From Micromonospora sp. WMMD812 (lineage in GTDB: Bacteria; Actinomycetota; Actinomycetes; Mycobacteriales; Micromonosporaceae), in the NCBI RefSeq assembly GCF_027497215.1, contig NZ_CP114904.1:496001-560000 (forward strand): a stretch of 64,000 bases of DNA, written 5' to 3'. Under the pieces are notes generated by a model that was given only the letters and a program-made list of their open reading frames with translations, searched no databases and was not told the origin of the DNA. Positions 7,655 through 19,641 of this stretch are shown in pieces (the stretch's first letter is position 1; every line of letters begins with the position of its first letter). The translations under genes and the position numbers were made by a program.

Positions 7655-9354
7655 CCGCCACCGCGCCCCGCGAGGAGCAGCTCTGGTCGCGTTGCGCCGG
7701 CTGCGCCACCCTGCTGTACCGCAAGCGGCTGCGCCGCAACCTGGACGTCTGCCCCGAGTGTGGGGTGCACGCCCGGCTCGGGGCGCCGGACCGGGTCCGT
7801 CAGCTGGTCGACCCCGGCTCGTTCCAGCCGCTGCCCGACCGGCCCGCCGACGTGGACCCGATCGGTTTCGTCGACGTCCTGCCGTACCCGCACCGGATCA
7901 CCGCGGCCCGCGCCGGCACCGGCCTTCCCGAGGCGGTGCTCTGCGGCACCGCCACCCTCGGCGGGCACCCGGCCGCGCTCGCCGTGATGGACTTCCGCTT
8001 CCTCGGCGGCAGCCTGGGCTGTGCCGTCGGCGAGCTGATCACCCGCGCGGCCGAACGCGCGCTGGACGACCGGGTGCCGCTGATCCTGGTCACCGCCTCC
8101 GGCGGGGCGCGGATGCAGGAGGGCGCGCTGTCGCTGATGCAGATGGCCACGGTCAGCCAGGCCGTCGCCGCGCTGCGCGAGGCGGGGCTGCTCACCGTCA
8201 GCGTGCTCACCGACCCCACGTACGGCGGGGTGGCCGCCTCGTTCGCCACCAACACCGACGTGGTGGTGGCCGAGACCGGCGCCCGGATGGGGTTCGCCGG
8301 CCCCCGGGTGATCCGCCAGGTCACCGGCCGGGCGCTGCCGGACGGCTTCCAGACCGCCGACTTCCTGCTCCGGCACGGTCAGGTCGACATGGTGGTGCCC
8401 CGCCGCGCGCTGCGCGGGCGGCTGGTGGCGCTGCTCGCCGCCGCGCGGGCCGCCCGCCCGCCGGCGGCCCGCCCACCGGTGCCGCGCCGCCCGCCCGCGC
8501 CGGCGGGCGGCGCCCCCACGACGGCGAGCCCCTCCGACGGCGATCCGTGGACGACCGTTCGCCTCGCCCGGCATCCCGCTCGGCCGACCACCCTGGACTA
8601 CCTGGAGACCGCGTTCGACGGCTTCGTCGAGCTGCACGGTGACCGGCTCGGCGGTGACTGTCCGGCGGTCGTCGGCGGGCTGGCCCTGCTCGACGGCCGG
8701 CCGGTCATGGTGATCGGCCACCAGAAGGGACACACGACCGCCGAACTGGTCGCCCGGAACTTCGGCATGGCCAGCCCGGCCGGGCACCGCAAGGCGCTGC
8801 GGCTGATGCGTCTCGCCGCGCGGCTCGGCCTGCCCGTGGTGACCCTGGTGGACACCCCGGGAGCCGACCCGGGCGTGGGCGCCGAGGAGCAGGGCCAGGC
8901 GGCGGCCATCGCGGAGAACATCCTCGCCCTGACCGTGCTGCCCACCCCGGTGATCGCGGTCGTCACCGGCGAGGGCGGCAGCGGCGGGGCGCTCGCCCTG
9001 GCGGTGGCGGACCGCGTGCTGATGCTGCAGCACGCCGTCTACTCGGTGATCAGCCCGGAGGGTTGCGCCGCGATCCTCTGGCCGAACCGGTCGGCTGCCC
9101 CGCAGGCGGCCCGAGCGCTGCGGTTGACCGCGCCGGACCTGCGCCGGCTCGGCGTCGTGGACGAGATCGTGCCGGAGCCCGTGGGCGCCGCGCACGACGA
9201 CCCGGAGGCGGCAGCTCAGGCGCTGCGCGACGCGCTGCGGGACACCCTGGCGCCCCTGCGCGACGTGCCGCCCGCGACCCTGGTGCGGCTACGCCGCCAG
9301 CGGTTCCGGCGCTTCGGCGCGGCCCGCGCCGGCAGCCGGGCGGGTGCCCGGTGA
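7651..9354 (+). CDS. accDA: acetyl-CoA carboxylase carboxyltransferase, beta-alpha (AccD-AccA) fusion
   Basis: A 567-residue single-chain carboxyltransferase. Residues 1 to about 270 are AccD-like, with a zinc ribbon (C15, C18, C34, C37) and the oxyanion segment [19 protein letters not shown] Pro/Ala-rich linker of roughly 40 residues follows. The rest is AccA-like, with [29 protein letters not shown] and [12 protein letters not shown]. It transfers CO2 from carboxybiotin to acetyl-CoA, giving malonyl-CoA. With AccB and AccC directly downstream the operon encodes a full dedicated carboxylase. Actinobacteria normally rely on AccA3/AccD-type acyl-CoA carboxylases, so this bacterial four-domain type is pathway-specific. 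Confidence 0.93.
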   Translation: MTATAPREEQLWSRCAGCATLLYRKRLRRNLDVCPECGVHARLGAPDRVRQLVDPGSFQPLPDRPADVDPIGFVDVLPYPHRITAARAGTGLPEAVLCGTATLGGHPAALAVMDFRFLGGSLGCAVGELITRAAERALDDRVPLILVTASGGARMQEGALSLMQMATVSQAVAALREAGLLTVSVLTDPTYGGVAASFATNTDVVVAETGARMGFAGPRVIRQVTGRALPDGFQTADFLLRHGQVDMVVPRRALRGRLVALLAAARAARPPAARPPVPRRPPAPAGGAPTTASPSDGDPWTTVRLARHPARPTTLDYLETAFDGFVELHGDRLGGDCPAVVGGLALLDGRPVMVIGHQKGHTTAELVARNFGMASPAGHRKALRLMRLAARLGLPVVTLVDTPGADPGVGAEEQGQAAAIAENILALTVLPTPVIAVVTGEGGSGGALALAVADRVLMLQHAVYSVISPEGCAAILWPNRSAAPQAARALRLTAPDLRRLGVVDEIVPEPVGAAHDDPEAAAQALRDALRDTLAPLRDVPPATLVRLRRQRFRRFGAARAGSRAGAR

Positions 9355-9863
9355 CCGCCGGCGCGACCCGCGCGCAGACGACCGCGCAGGACACCGACGC
9401 GGGCGACGGCCGGGACGGGCCCGACGCCGTGCTGGCCGGCCTGCGCCGGCACGCCCGGCACCTGGTGGCCGAACTCGCCGGCCCGGTGCGCCGGGTCCGG
9501 CTGCGCAGCGGCGACACCGTGCTGGAGGTGGAGTGGCACGAGGCGAGCGCCCCGGCCCGCGACACCGGCGACGTGCCACCGCCCGCGCCGGCGGGCGCGC
9601 CCGACCCGCCCGAACCGGAGGTGCGGACGGTGATCCGCTCACCCATCGTCGGCACCTTCTACCGCGCTCCGGAACCGGGCGCCGCCCCGTTCGTGGCCGT
9701 CGGCGACCTGGTCCGGCCCGGCCAGGTCGTCGCGATCGTCGAGGCCATGAAGCTGATGAACGAGGTGACCGCCGACCGAGGCGGCCGGGTCGCCGCCGTG
9801 CTGGCCGACGAGGGCCAGCCGGTCGAGTACGACCAGCCGCTGGTCGCCCTGGATCCGGCCTGA
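9351..9863 (+). CDS. accB: biotin carboxyl carrier protein
   Basis: A 170-residue AccB. The N-terminal part (about 1-65) is a short helical region, followed by a Pro/Ala linker and a C-terminal biotinyl domain starting [17 protein letters not shown]. The biotin-accepting lysine is K134 in [10 protein letters not shown], the canonical motif. The GTG start overlaps the stop of the carboxyltransferase gene, and the next gene begins 11 bases after the stop. It carries carboxybiotin between AccC and the AccDA fusion. Confidence 0.95.
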   Translation: MTAGATRAQTTAQDTDAGDGRDGPDAVLAGLRRHARHLVAELAGPVRRVRLRSGDTVLEVEWHEASAPARDTGDVPPPAPAGAPDPPEPEVRTVIRSPIVGTFYRAPEPGAAPFVAVGDLVRPGQVVAIVEAMKLMNEVTADRGGRVAAVLADEGQPVEYDQPLVALDPA

Positions 9864-9874
9864 GGTGGTGCGGG

Positions 9875-12516
<2,642 letters not shown>

Positions 12517-12520
<4 letters not shown>

Positions 12521-12570
12521 GCGCGAGGAGTGAGCCGGGGTTGCGCGCCCCGCAGTCGCGAACCGAGGTG
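12517..12570. repeat. probable dispersed intergenic repeat
   Basis: The 55-bp gap before KS-alpha carries a GTGAGCGCGAGGAGTGAGCC-like sequence whose translation ([16 protein letters not shown]) I recognise as commonly found in Micromonosporaceae intergenic regions and mis-annotated N-termini. This rests on memory of related genomes; only one copy is in the window. Confidence 0.4.
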
Positions 12571-12575
12571 GCGCC

Positions 12576-13850
12576 GTGACCGGGCGCCGCACCGTGGTGA
12601 CCGGGATCGGCGTGGTCGCGCCGGGCGGCGCCACCCGGGACCGGTTCTGGAAGTCGATCACCGAGGGGCGGACGGCGACCCGGCGGATCACCTTCTTCGA
12701 CCCGTCGCCGTTCCGGTCCCGCATCGCCGCGGAGTGCGACTTCAACCCGGTCGCCGCCGGGCTCACCGAGGCCGAGCGGCGGCGGGCCGACCGGTACGTG
12801 CAGTTCGCGCTCGCGTGCGCCGACGAGGCGGTCGCCGACGCCGGCCTGACGCTCACCGACGACGAGCGGGACCGGACCGGGGTGGTCCTCGGCACCGCGG
12901 TGGGCGGCACCATGGCGTTGGAGCAGCAGTACGTCGAGGTCAGCGAGGCCGGCCGGCGCTGGCTGGTCGACCCGGCCCGCGGCGGCCCCTACCTCTACCA
13001 GGCGCTGGTGCCCAGCAGCCTGGCCGCCGACGTGGCCTGCCGGCACGGGCTGCACGGCCCCGCCCAGGTCGTCTCCACCGGCTGCACCTCCGGCATCGAC
13101 GCGATCGGGTACGCCCACCAGCTGATCGCCGACGGCGAGGCGGACGTGGTGCTCGCCGGCGCCGCGGACTCACCGATCTCACCGGTCACCGTCGCCTCCT
13201 TCGACGCCATCAAGGCGACCAGCCCGGACAACGACGACCCGGCGCACGCCTCCCGGCCGTTCGACGCCGACCGGCACGGTTTCGTCCTCGCCGAGGGCGC
13301 GGCCGTGCTGGTGCTGGAGGAGGCCGGGCACGCCCGGCGGCGCGGCGCGCATGTCTACTGCGAGGTCGCCGGGTACGCCAGCCACAGCAACGGCTACCAC
13401 ATGACCGGGCTGCGCCCGGACGGGGTGGAGATGGCCCTGGCCATCGGCGCGGCGCTGCGGCAGGCCCGGCTCGCCCCGGAGCACGTCTCCTACATCAGCG
13501 CGCACGGCTCCGGCACGCGGCAGAACGACCGGCACGAGACCGCCGCGTTCAAGCGGGCCCTCGGCGACGCCGCGTACCGGGTGCCGGTCAGCTCGATCAA
13601 GTCGATGGTCGGGCACTCGCTCGGCGCGATCGGCTCGATCGAGATGGCGGCCTGCGCGCTGGCGATCGAGTTCGGTGTGGTGCCGCCGACCGCCAACTGG
13701 ACCACCCGGGACCCGGAGTGCGACCTGGACTACGTGCCGAACGAGGCGCGCGAGCTGCCCGTCGACGTGGCGCTGTCGGTGGGCAGCGGGTTCGGCGGCT
13801 TCCAGTCCGCGATGGTCTTCCGCCGGCTCCCCGGGACGGTGGCCGCGTGA
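12576..13850 (+). CDS. type II polyketide synthase ketosynthase alpha subunit
   Basis: A 424-residue beta-ketoacyl synthase of the type II PKS alpha class. The nucleophile is C170 in [13 protein letters not shown]. The catalytic histidines are H310 (SAHGSGT) and H347 (GHSLGA), and the conserved lysine is in [10 protein letters not shown]. It condenses malonyl units on the ACP as a heterodimer with the CLF encoded next. The GTG start has GAGG nearby. Resemblance to whiE ORF III-type ketosynthases is inferred from the surrounding gene set. Confidence 0.96.
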   Translation: MTGRRTVVTGIGVVAPGGATRDRFWKSITEGRTATRRITFFDPSPFRSRIAAECDFNPVAAGLTEAERRRADRYVQFALACADEAVADAGLTLTDDERDRTGVVLGTAVGGTMALEQQYVEVSEAGRRWLVDPARGGPYLYQALVPSSLAADVACRHGLHGPAQVVSTGCTSGIDAIGYAHQLIADGEADVVLAGAADSPISPVTVASFDAIKATSPDNDDPAHASRPFDADRHGFVLAEGAAVLVLEEAGHARRRGAHVYCEVAGYASHSNGYHMTGLRPDGVEMALAIGAALRQARLAPEHVSYISAHGSGTRQNDRHETAAFKRALGDAAYRVPVSSIKSMVGHSLGAIGSIEMAACALAIEFGVVPPTANWTTRDPECDLDYVPNEARELPVDVALSVGSGFGGFQSAMVFRRLPGTVAA

Positions 13851-13873
13851 CCCCCGCCTGGACTCGCCGCGAC

Positions 13874-13938
13874 GTCGCGCTGACCGCCCGCGCCGGTGTC
13901 GCGCTGACCGCCCGCGGCCGTGTCGCGCTGACCGCCCG
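13874..13938. repeat. three 24-bp-spaced copies of a 17-bp unit between KS-alpha and CLF
   Basis: A 17-bp core (gtcgcgctgaccgcccg) occurs at 13874, 13898 and 13922 with an exact 24-bp period, filling the 115-bp gap between KS-alpha and CLF. In one plus frame it reads as three copies of VALTAR. The CLF coding start (VTARAVVTG) has a similar sequence, so the array may have arisen by local duplication of that 5' end. Confidence 0.85.
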
Positions 13939-13965
13939 GACCCGCGGCCGGGCGGCGGTGCCGCG

Positions 13966-15216
13966 GTGACCGCGCGGGCGGTGGTCACCGGCATCGGGGT
14001 GGTCGCCCCGAGCGGCATCGGCGCGCCGGCACACTGGAGCACCGTGCTGTCCGGCACCCGGCGCATCGGGCCGATCACCCTGTTCGACCCGGCCGGCTAC
14101 CCGACCCGGTTCGGCGGCGAGGTGACCGGCTTCGATGCCACCGGGTGGGCGGACAGCCGCCAGCTCGTGCAGACCGACCGGTGGACGCACCTCGGCTTCG
14201 CCGCCACCCGGCTGGCGCTGGCCGACGCCGGGTTGCCGGAGAAGGCGGCCGACCCGTACGGCTACGCGGTCACCCTGGCCAGCTCGTCCGGCGGCAACCT
14301 GTTCGGGCAGCGGGAGCTGCAACGGCTCTGGGGTGGGCCCACGCGCACCGTCGGGGCGTACCAGTCGATCGCCTGGTTCTACGCCGCCAGCGTCGGCCAG
14401 CTCTCCATCCACCATCAGTTCAAGGGGCCGTGCGGGGTGCTGGTCAGCGAGGCGGCCGGCGGGCTGGACAGCCTCGCGCACGCGGTCCGCTCCGTGCGCC
14501 GCGGCACCCCGGTGGTGATCGCCGGCGGGACCGAGAGCCCGCTGAGCCCGTACGCCCTGGCTTGCCAGCTGCGCTCCGGCCTGCTCAGCGACGTGGCCGA
14601 CGCGCAGCGGGCGTACCAGCCGTTCGACGCCGCGGCGAGCGGCTACCTTCCGGCCGAGGGCGGCGCGGTCTTCGTGGTGGAGGAGCTGGGGCACGCGCTG
14701 TCGCGGGGCGCGCGGGTCTACGGCGAGGTCGTCGGCTGGGGGGCCACCCACGACGCGGCGCACACCGGCCCCGACAGCGCCGGCGACCCGGCCCAGTACG
14801 CCCGGGCGATGCGGCTGGCCCTGCGGCGGGCCGGTGTCGGGCCGGACGCGGTGGACGTGGTGCTGCCCGACGCGCTCGGCGTGCCCCGCTACGACCGCGC
14901 CGAGGCCGCCGCGCTGCGGGCGGTGTTCGGCGAACGGCCGCCGCCGGTGAGCACCGCGAAACCGTTGACCGGTCGGGCCCACCAGGGCGGGGCGGCGCTG
15001 GACGTGGCCACCGCGCTGCTCGCCTTCCGGCACGACACGCTGCCCGCCTCGGCCGGTCCGGACGACGTGGCCGACGGGTGTGAGCTGGACTTCCTGCGCG
15101 AGCATCGGCGACCCCGCAACCGGGTGGCGCTGGTCTGCGCGCGGGGGTTCGACGGTTTCAACAGCGCGCTGGTGCTGCGCGGCGCGGCGCCCACGAGGGA
15201 GGACGACCATGACTGA
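13966..15216 (+). CDS. type II polyketide synthase chain length factor (KS-beta)
   Basis: A 416-residue ketosynthase-like partner of KS-alpha that sets chain length. The active-site cysteine is absent, as in all CLFs. The aligned position is A163 in LVSEAAGGLDSLA, whereas the residue usually seen in CLFs is glutamine. The first histidine motif is also lost (VVLPDALGV). The GTG start follows the 24-bp repeats. The last eight bases overlap the ABM-family gene. Placement directly after KS-alpha is the standard type II PKS order. Confidence 0.94.
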   Translation: MTARAVVTGIGVVAPSGIGAPAHWSTVLSGTRRIGPITLFDPAGYPTRFGGEVTGFDATGWADSRQLVQTDRWTHLGFAATRLALADAGLPEKAADPYGYAVTLASSSGGNLFGQRELQRLWGGPTRTVGAYQSIAWFYAASVGQLSIHHQFKGPCGVLVSEAAGGLDSLAHAVRSVRRGTPVVIAGGTESPLSPYALACQLRSGLLSDVADAQRAYQPFDAAASGYLPAEGGAVFVVEELGHALSRGARVYGEVVGWGATHDAAHTGPDSAGDPAQYARAMRLALRRAGVGPDAVDVVLPDALGVPRYDRAEAAALRAVFGERPPPVSTAKPLTGRAHQGGAALDVATALLAFRHDTLPASAGPDDVADGCELDFLREHRRPRNRVALVCARGFDGFNSALVLRGAAPTREDDHD

Positions 15217-15529
15217 CGGACTGCGGGCGCGGGTGGTGTTCCTGGTCCGGGTGCCGGCCGACCGCACCGGAGCGTTCCTGGCCGCGTACGAGGCGGTGCG
15301 GCACCTCGTGGCCGGTGGGGTGCCGGGTCACCTGGTGGATCAGGTGTGCCGGTCGTCGGCCGACCCGGAGCAGTGGCTGATCACCAGCGAGTGGGCGAGC
15401 CTCGCCGACTTCGAGGCGTGGGAGCGCAGCCCGGAGCACCGGGACCTGGTCCGGCCGATGCGGGAGTGCTTCACCGACGCCCGCTCGCTGCGCTTCCACA
15501 TCCACGCCCAGACCCCGACGCCGGCCTGA
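15209..15529 (+). CDS. antibiotic biosynthesis monooxygenase (ABM)-family protein
   Basis: A 106-residue dimeric alpha/beta-barrel protein of the ABM superfamily, with family signatures FLVRVPADRTGAFLAAYE, EQWLITSEWASLADFEAWERS and a C-terminal strand LRFHIHAQ. Cofactor-free members oxidise anthrones to quinones in aromatic polyketide pathways. Its ATG overlaps the CLF end, making it the last gene of the operon, and a strong hairpin follows. It is likely a tailoring or cyclisation-assisting enzyme. Confidence 0.82.
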   Translation: MTDGLRARVVFLVRVPADRTGAFLAAYEAVRHLVAGGVPGHLVDQVCRSSADPEQWLITSEWASLADFEAWERSPEHRDLVRPMRECFTDARSLRFHIHAQTPTPA

Positions 15530-15567
15530 CACGGCAACCGGCACCAACCTTCGCGTGGCCCGCCCGC

Positions 15568-15609
15568 CTGGTCCGCCGCCGCGGTCTTGGGATCGCGGCG
15601 GCGGACCAG
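15568..15609. terminator. bidirectional hairpin between the polyketide operon and the protease-like gene
   Basis: A perfect 16-bp stem (15568-15583 with 15594-15609) and a ten-base loop in the gap between two convergent transcripts. Well placed to end both. Confidence 0.88.
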
Positions 15610-15626
15610 CTCGGGTGGTGCGGGTC

Positions 15627-17555
15627 TCAGCGGGAGACGGTCTCCGCTGCCCGGTCGACCCAACCGTGCACGCTGACGACAAGGTGGACCGTGCCGCTGC
15701 TGACGTTGAGAATGCGGATCTTGCCGGGGGAACCGATGGTCGGTCCACCCGGGAAGGCTCGGGGGCTCGGGCCGACCTTGGTGAACACCGTCGTGGTGCG
15801 AGCCGGCTGGCCGGCGGCGAAGTTGGCCACCGACGGGTTGTAGACGATCGGCCCATCCTTCGTGTACCCGAAGGGACGGTCGACGGGCTCGACGGTGAGG
15901 TAGCCGCTCGTGGTCGGGCCGACGACCGTCACCGAGATGACGGCTCCCTCCATGGCGTCCAGCGGGATGCCGTTGGCACCGCTGAGCTGGACGAACAGCT
16001 CGCCCCTGGCCTTGACGGCGGCGCCGCCGTTGGCCCGCGTGTCGATCACCTGAACGGGCGTGATCGCGCGCAAGCCGGGTGCCTGAGCGCTGGCGGCGGC
16101 GACGTAACCCTGCAGGCTGATCACCAGGTGGACTGCCGGCCCCCTGTTGACGATGGTGACCTTGCCGTCGGCGGAGAGCTTCACGGCGATGCCCTGTGAG
16201 GTGACCCCGCTGACGTAGTCCAGAACGCTGCCGTTGTCGACGGCACCGCCGGCCGGGTAGGCGGCCAGGTATCCCCCACCGGTGGCGCCGACCACGGCGA
16301 CATCGAGCAGTGCGCTGGTGGCGCCCGCCGGGATGACCCCGCCGGTCAGGGTGAGGGTGCGGGTTCCGTTGGTCGGTACGGTGCCGGCCGTGGTGCCGGT
16401 CCCGTCCCGGGTGTCCACCACTCGGGTGTGGGGCACCATGACGACCCCGCCGCCGGAGGCGGCGACGTAGCCGTGCACGTCGATCTTGGCGTGGGTGCTG
16501 CCGGCGTGGTTGTAGAGCGTGAAGTTGCCGGTCGGGCCGACCCGCACCAGCAGGGTGGTGGAGATGGTCTCCCCGGTGGACGCGTTGACGGAAGAGGTGG
16601 CTGGTCGGGTGCTGCCCTCCGGGTACACGGTGAGGTAGGTGTTCGCCGTCGGACTGATGGTCGTCACGTCCACCAGCACCGCCTTGACACCAGTGGCCGG
16701 GACACCGGCGACGCCGAGCACGGGGAAGGACATGGTGCTGCCGCCGGGGCGCACACCGCCGGTGGTCCGGGTGTCCAGCAGGGTGCCGCGCTGGGACAGC
16801 GCGACGTAGCCGTCGCCGGTGCTCTCGGTGATCCACGCGCCCAGGTCGTCGACCCGGGTCTCGACGGCCGTCCGCCGGGTCTCGGTCTCGCTGAGGCAGC
16901 CACCCTGCCAGGCCCGGTCGTGCACGGCGACCAGGCGGGGTGTGCCGGCGACGTCGCGCAGCAGCGGCCCGCCCGCGTCGCCCTTGCAGAGGCTGGCGCC
17001 GCTGGCGCTGCCATCGATGGCCACCGCCTCGGCGGTGACACTCTGGACGGTGAACGTGCCGGCGTGCAGCTTGTCGGGCACCCACTCCGTCGCGCTGCGG
17101 CCGAAGCCGACCGCCCGCAGCTCCTCGGCCGCCGTGGCGGCGGCGCCGAGGGCCACCGGCTGGACGTCGGTCACCCGGCGCTCCAACTGCGCGACGGCGA
17201 CGTTGCGGGTCGGGTGGGGGAGCACCGTGGTGACGGCGAGGGTGTGCCCGCCGGTGGCGGCGAGGTCGGTCTTGCCGAGGGCGACCGTGGTGGCGTGGGC
17301 CGGCGGACCGGCGGTGACGGTTTCGCCGGCCGCCGCGAAGCAGCTCTTGGCGGTGATGATCCAGTCCTGGTCGATCAGGGCGCCGGAGCAACCACGTACG
17401 TCGTTGCGCAGGCTCGCGGTGAACAGGTGCGTGCCGTCCGGCACCGGCGTGACCCCGCTGATCGCCCGGGCGTCCACGCCACTGATCATGCTCGCGCCGA
17501 TGGCGGCGAGGGCCAGCACTGACACCGTCCGGAGACGGTTCCGGGTGTGACGCAT
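15627..17555 (-). CDS. secreted trypsin-fold pseudoprotease with three beta-rich repeats
   Basis: A 642-residue secreted protein. It has a signal peptide (about 1-30), a chymotrypsin-like domain (about 35-240) and three or so tandem repeats of about 125 residues, each with DTR near the start and HGYVA/QGYVA/HGWVD near the end. The protease domain keeps the fold cysteines (C56, C72, C190) and CKGDAGGPLL, but every triad residue is changed: the usual AAHC is AKSC (S71), the usual DIAL is NVAV (N118) and GDSGGP is GDAGGP (A194). It should be catalytically dead, perhaps a binding or adhesion protein. The start at 17555 has GAGGA upstream; 17564 is an alternative. Confidence 0.88.
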   Translation of the reverse strand: MRHTRNRLRTVSVLALAAIGASMISGVDARAISGVTPVPDGTHLFTASLRNDVRGCSGALIDQDWIITAKSCFAAAGETVTAGPPAHATTVALGKTDLAATGGHTLAVTTVLPHPTRNVAVAQLERRVTDVQPVALGAAATAAEELRAVGFGRSATEWVPDKLHAGTFTVQSVTAEAVAIDGSASGASLCKGDAGGPLLRDVAGTPRLVAVHDRAWQGGCLSETETRRTAVETRVDDLGAWITESTGDGYVALSQRGTLLDTRTTGGVRPGGSTMSFPVLGVAGVPATGVKAVLVDVTTISPTANTYLTVYPEGSTRPATSSVNASTGETISTTLLVRVGPTGNFTLYNHAGSTHAKIDVHGYVAASGGGVVMVPHTRVVDTRDGTGTTAGTVPTNGTRTLTLTGGVIPAGATSALLDVAVVGATGGGYLAAYPAGGAVDNGSVLDYVSGVTSQGIAVKLSADGKVTIVNRGPAVHLVISLQGYVAAASAQAPGLRAITPVQVIDTRANGGAAVKARGELFVQLSGANGIPLDAMEGAVISVTVVGPTTSGYLTVEPVDRPFGYTKDGPIVYNPSVANFAAGQPARTTTVFTKVGPSPRAFPGGPTIGSPGKIRILNVSSGTVHLVVSVHGWVDRAAETVSR

Positions 17556-17920
17556 GTTCCTCATCTCGTGTCAGCTCAATCCGGAACCGTCGCCTGCGGG
17601 GCGACGGCGCCGGTCGTCCGCACGGCGCGGCAGCTGCCACGCCGTCCGGGCGGACGCCCGATGGCACGCCGAATCCCCGTCACACCGGTGGCTGCCGGTG
17701 TGGGTCGAACTCATCGGCCTGCTGGTGGTCCCTCCGTCGTCAGCCCCCCGTGAGGCCCTGGAGATCGCCCGTCGGGGTAGACGGTAGTGGATGGATCGGC
17801 GCCGTGGGGGGCGCCGGCGGAGCGATGGCCGAGCAGTGGTCCGTCCACATCGGACAAAAGCGGAACGGCTGGCCGGAGGCGGCTGCGCATGACGCGGCGG
17901 CCCGCTCTCAGCGGTCGGGC
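17556..17920. other. non-coding gap, nothing clear
   Basis: About 365 bp upstream of the pseudoprotease gene. It should contain that gene's promoter. Short reading frames here have no recognisable protein features, and I see no strong repeat or RNA. Confidence 0.5.
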
Positions 17921-17948
17921 CCACCGGCGTGACGGACCGTCACGGTGG
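17921..17948 (-). terminator. hairpin after the sialidase-like gene
   Basis: An 8-bp perfect inverted repeat around one base (17928-17935 with 17937-17944) is extended by four further pairs across a three-base bulge. It starts about 24 bases past the stop of the minus-strand gene at 17972. Confidence 0.55.
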
Positions 17949-17971
17949 ACCGGCGCGGCGGCCGTCCGGGC

Positions 17972-18913
17972 TCAGCGGCCCAGGGAGACCTCGGCGAGGT
18001 AGACGCACGTGCGGTCCTCGTGGGAGGAGTAGTAGCTCACCCAGAGCAGGCCGTCGTGCCAGACCAGCCCGGGATAGCTGGTGTCGCCGCCGGAGGGGAG
18101 GGTGACCAGCTCGGTCAGCTCGCCCCGCTCCACGTCGACCGCGCACACCGCGGTGCGTACGCGGCCGTCGTGCAGGCGTACGCCGGCCACCAGCCGGCCG
18201 TCCGGCAGCCGCAGCAGGGCCGGGCCGCCCACCTGGACGCCCAGGTCGGTCCACTGCCAGTCCCGGTACGGGGGGCGCGCCCGGCCGAGCTGCGCGGTCG
18301 CGGTGTCCCGGTCCCGGCGCAGCAGGCAGACGGCGGTGCCGTCCGGTTCGAAGGTCAGCCCCGACTCGTTCGGGTAGCCCTCGGTGAACAGGGTCTCCAC
18401 CACCGGGTGCAGGTCGACGCCGTCGCCGCTGCGGTAGAGCCGCACGAACCGCGGCTCCCGGGTGGCGTAGCCGAGGGCGTACATCGCGCCGGCGTGCCAG
18501 GCAGCGCGCCACACCCAGACATGCGGCTCGCCGATCGGCGTCAGATCACCCCAGCGGTGCCCGTCGGGGGAGAGCCAGGCGACGGTCCGGAACGTCTTCG
18601 TCGCCTCGCCGGTCACGGCGGCGGCGTACAGGTGCAGCCGGCCGTCCGGTCGGGACACGAAGCGCGGGTCCCGCAGGTCGGTGCCGTCCCGGCGGAGTAC
18701 CGCCGCCGTGGTCCAGGAGTGGCCGTCCGCGGAGGTGAGCACCCGGATCACCCCGTCGCCGGAGACGTGGGACGTGCCCTCCCGGAACGCGCAGAACCAG
18801 CCGTCGCCGTGCCGGACCAGGTCGGTGAACGCGCTGTGCGGCGCGCTGTCACCGATCCGGCGCACCGTCGTGACCTGGGCTTGGGTGGTGCGGCCGATCG
18901 GTGGCGGGGTCAT
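17972..18913 (-). CDS. BNR/sialidase-like beta-propeller protein
   Basis: A 313-residue protein without signal peptide, made of repeated blades with sialidase-type Asp-box-like turns such as TSADGHSW, LSPDGHRWG and YRSGDGVDL. The segments SYPGLVWHDGLLWVSYYS and YPNESGLTFEPDG resemble exo-alpha-sialidase or glycoside-hydrolase propellers. The ATG at 18913 was chosen because upstream residues are arginine/proline-rich noise. A cytoplasmic glycan-processing enzyme is possible; the catalytic residues of true sialidases could not be confirmed. It appears monocistronic. Confidence 0.65.
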   Translation of the reverse strand: MTPPPIGRTTQAQVTTVRRIGDSAPHSAFTDLVRHGDGWFCAFREGTSHVSGDGVIRVLTSADGHSWTTAAVLRRDGTDLRDPRFVSRPDGRLHLYAAAVTGEATKTFRTVAWLSPDGHRWGDLTPIGEPHVWVWRAAWHAGAMYALGYATREPRFVRLYRSGDGVDLHPVVETLFTEGYPNESGLTFEPDGTAVCLLRRDRDTATAQLGRARPPYRDWQWTDLGVQVGGPALLRLPDGRLVAGVRLHDGRVRTAVCAVDVERGELTELVTLPSGGDTSYPGLVWHDGLLWVSYYSSHEDRTCVYLAEVSLGR

Positions 18914-19146
18914 GCGCGGCGGCCTCCTGGGGCGTCCGGTCCGGCCGACCACGCTAGGACCTCCGGCGTACGTCCGGGCGGCCCGGCGGCGAACAGCCGG
19001 CGAACTTCCGGGGCCGCCGGCCGGCCGGGTCGCCGTCCCACCGGCGCGCTGACCAGCGGGTCCGCGCGAGCCCGGCGCGGTCCACCACGAACGGGCGCCC
19101 GCCGGCGGTGGCGCCGGTAGGGTCGGGCGGCGGAGAGGTGGTGTCG

Positions 19147-19620
19147 GTGGCGTACCAGGTGGCGGTCTGCGGGCCGGCGGTCGCGACGGACGCGGACCTG
19201 GCGCACGCCCGCCGGGTGGGCGAGCTGCTCGCCGAGCGCGGCGCCACCGTCCTCTGCGGAGGCGGCGGCGGGGTGATGGCCGCGGTCGCCGCCGGCGCCC
19301 GGTCCCGCAGCGGCCTGGTCGTCGGCGTACGCCCCGACGACGGCTCCGCGCCCGGCCCGGCCGCCGAGGTGTCCGTGACGATCCGCAGCAACCTGGGCCA
19401 GGCCCGCAACGCTGTCCTGGTGTGGAGCGCCGACGCGGTCATCGCGGTCGGCGGCTCCTGGGGCACCCTCAGCGAGGTGGCGCTGGCGATGCGGCACGGC
19501 GGCATCCCGGTGGTGCTGCTCGGCGGATGGCGGGTCGTCGATGCGCAGGGTGCTCCCGTCGACGGGCCGGTGCCCGTGACCACCGCCGAGGACGCCGTCC
19601 GGGCAGCGCTGTCGGGTTGA
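19147..19620 (+). CDS. LOG-like Rossmann-fold nucleotide-binding protein (TIGR00725 type)
   Basis: A 157-residue protein of the SLOG/LOG superfamily. It starts with VAYQVAVCGPAVAT and contains the nucleotide-binding motif GGGGGVMAAVAAGA and the segment AVGGSWGTLSEVALAM, comparable to the GGxGTxxE motif of LOG cytokinin-activating enzymes. GGAGAGG lies eight bases before the GTG at 19147; GTG at 19141 is a close alternative. Members bind or hydrolyse nucleotides; the specific role is unknown. The start faces the sialidase-like gene. Confidence 0.82.
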   Translation: MAYQVAVCGPAVATDADLAHARRVGELLAERGATVLCGGGGGVMAAVAAGARSRSGLVVGVRPDDGSAPGPAAEVSVTIRSNLGQARNAVLVWSADAVIAVGGSWGTLSEVALAMRHGGIPVVLLGGWRVVDAQGAPVDGPVPVTTAEDAVRAALSG

Positions 19621-19641
19621 CGTCCACCGGCGGCCGCCCGG

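Noticed and set aside
7612..9195. Long open frame of over 500 codons antisense to the carboxyltransferase gene
   Set aside because: Typical high-GC shadow frame: Arg/Gly/His-rich, no family motifs, and the plus-strand gene has clear domains.
13874..13938. The 24-bp repeats as a small gene or part of KS-alpha
   Set aside because: KS-alpha has a normal C-terminus and stop at 13850; the repeat peptide VALTAR has no known function and no start signal.
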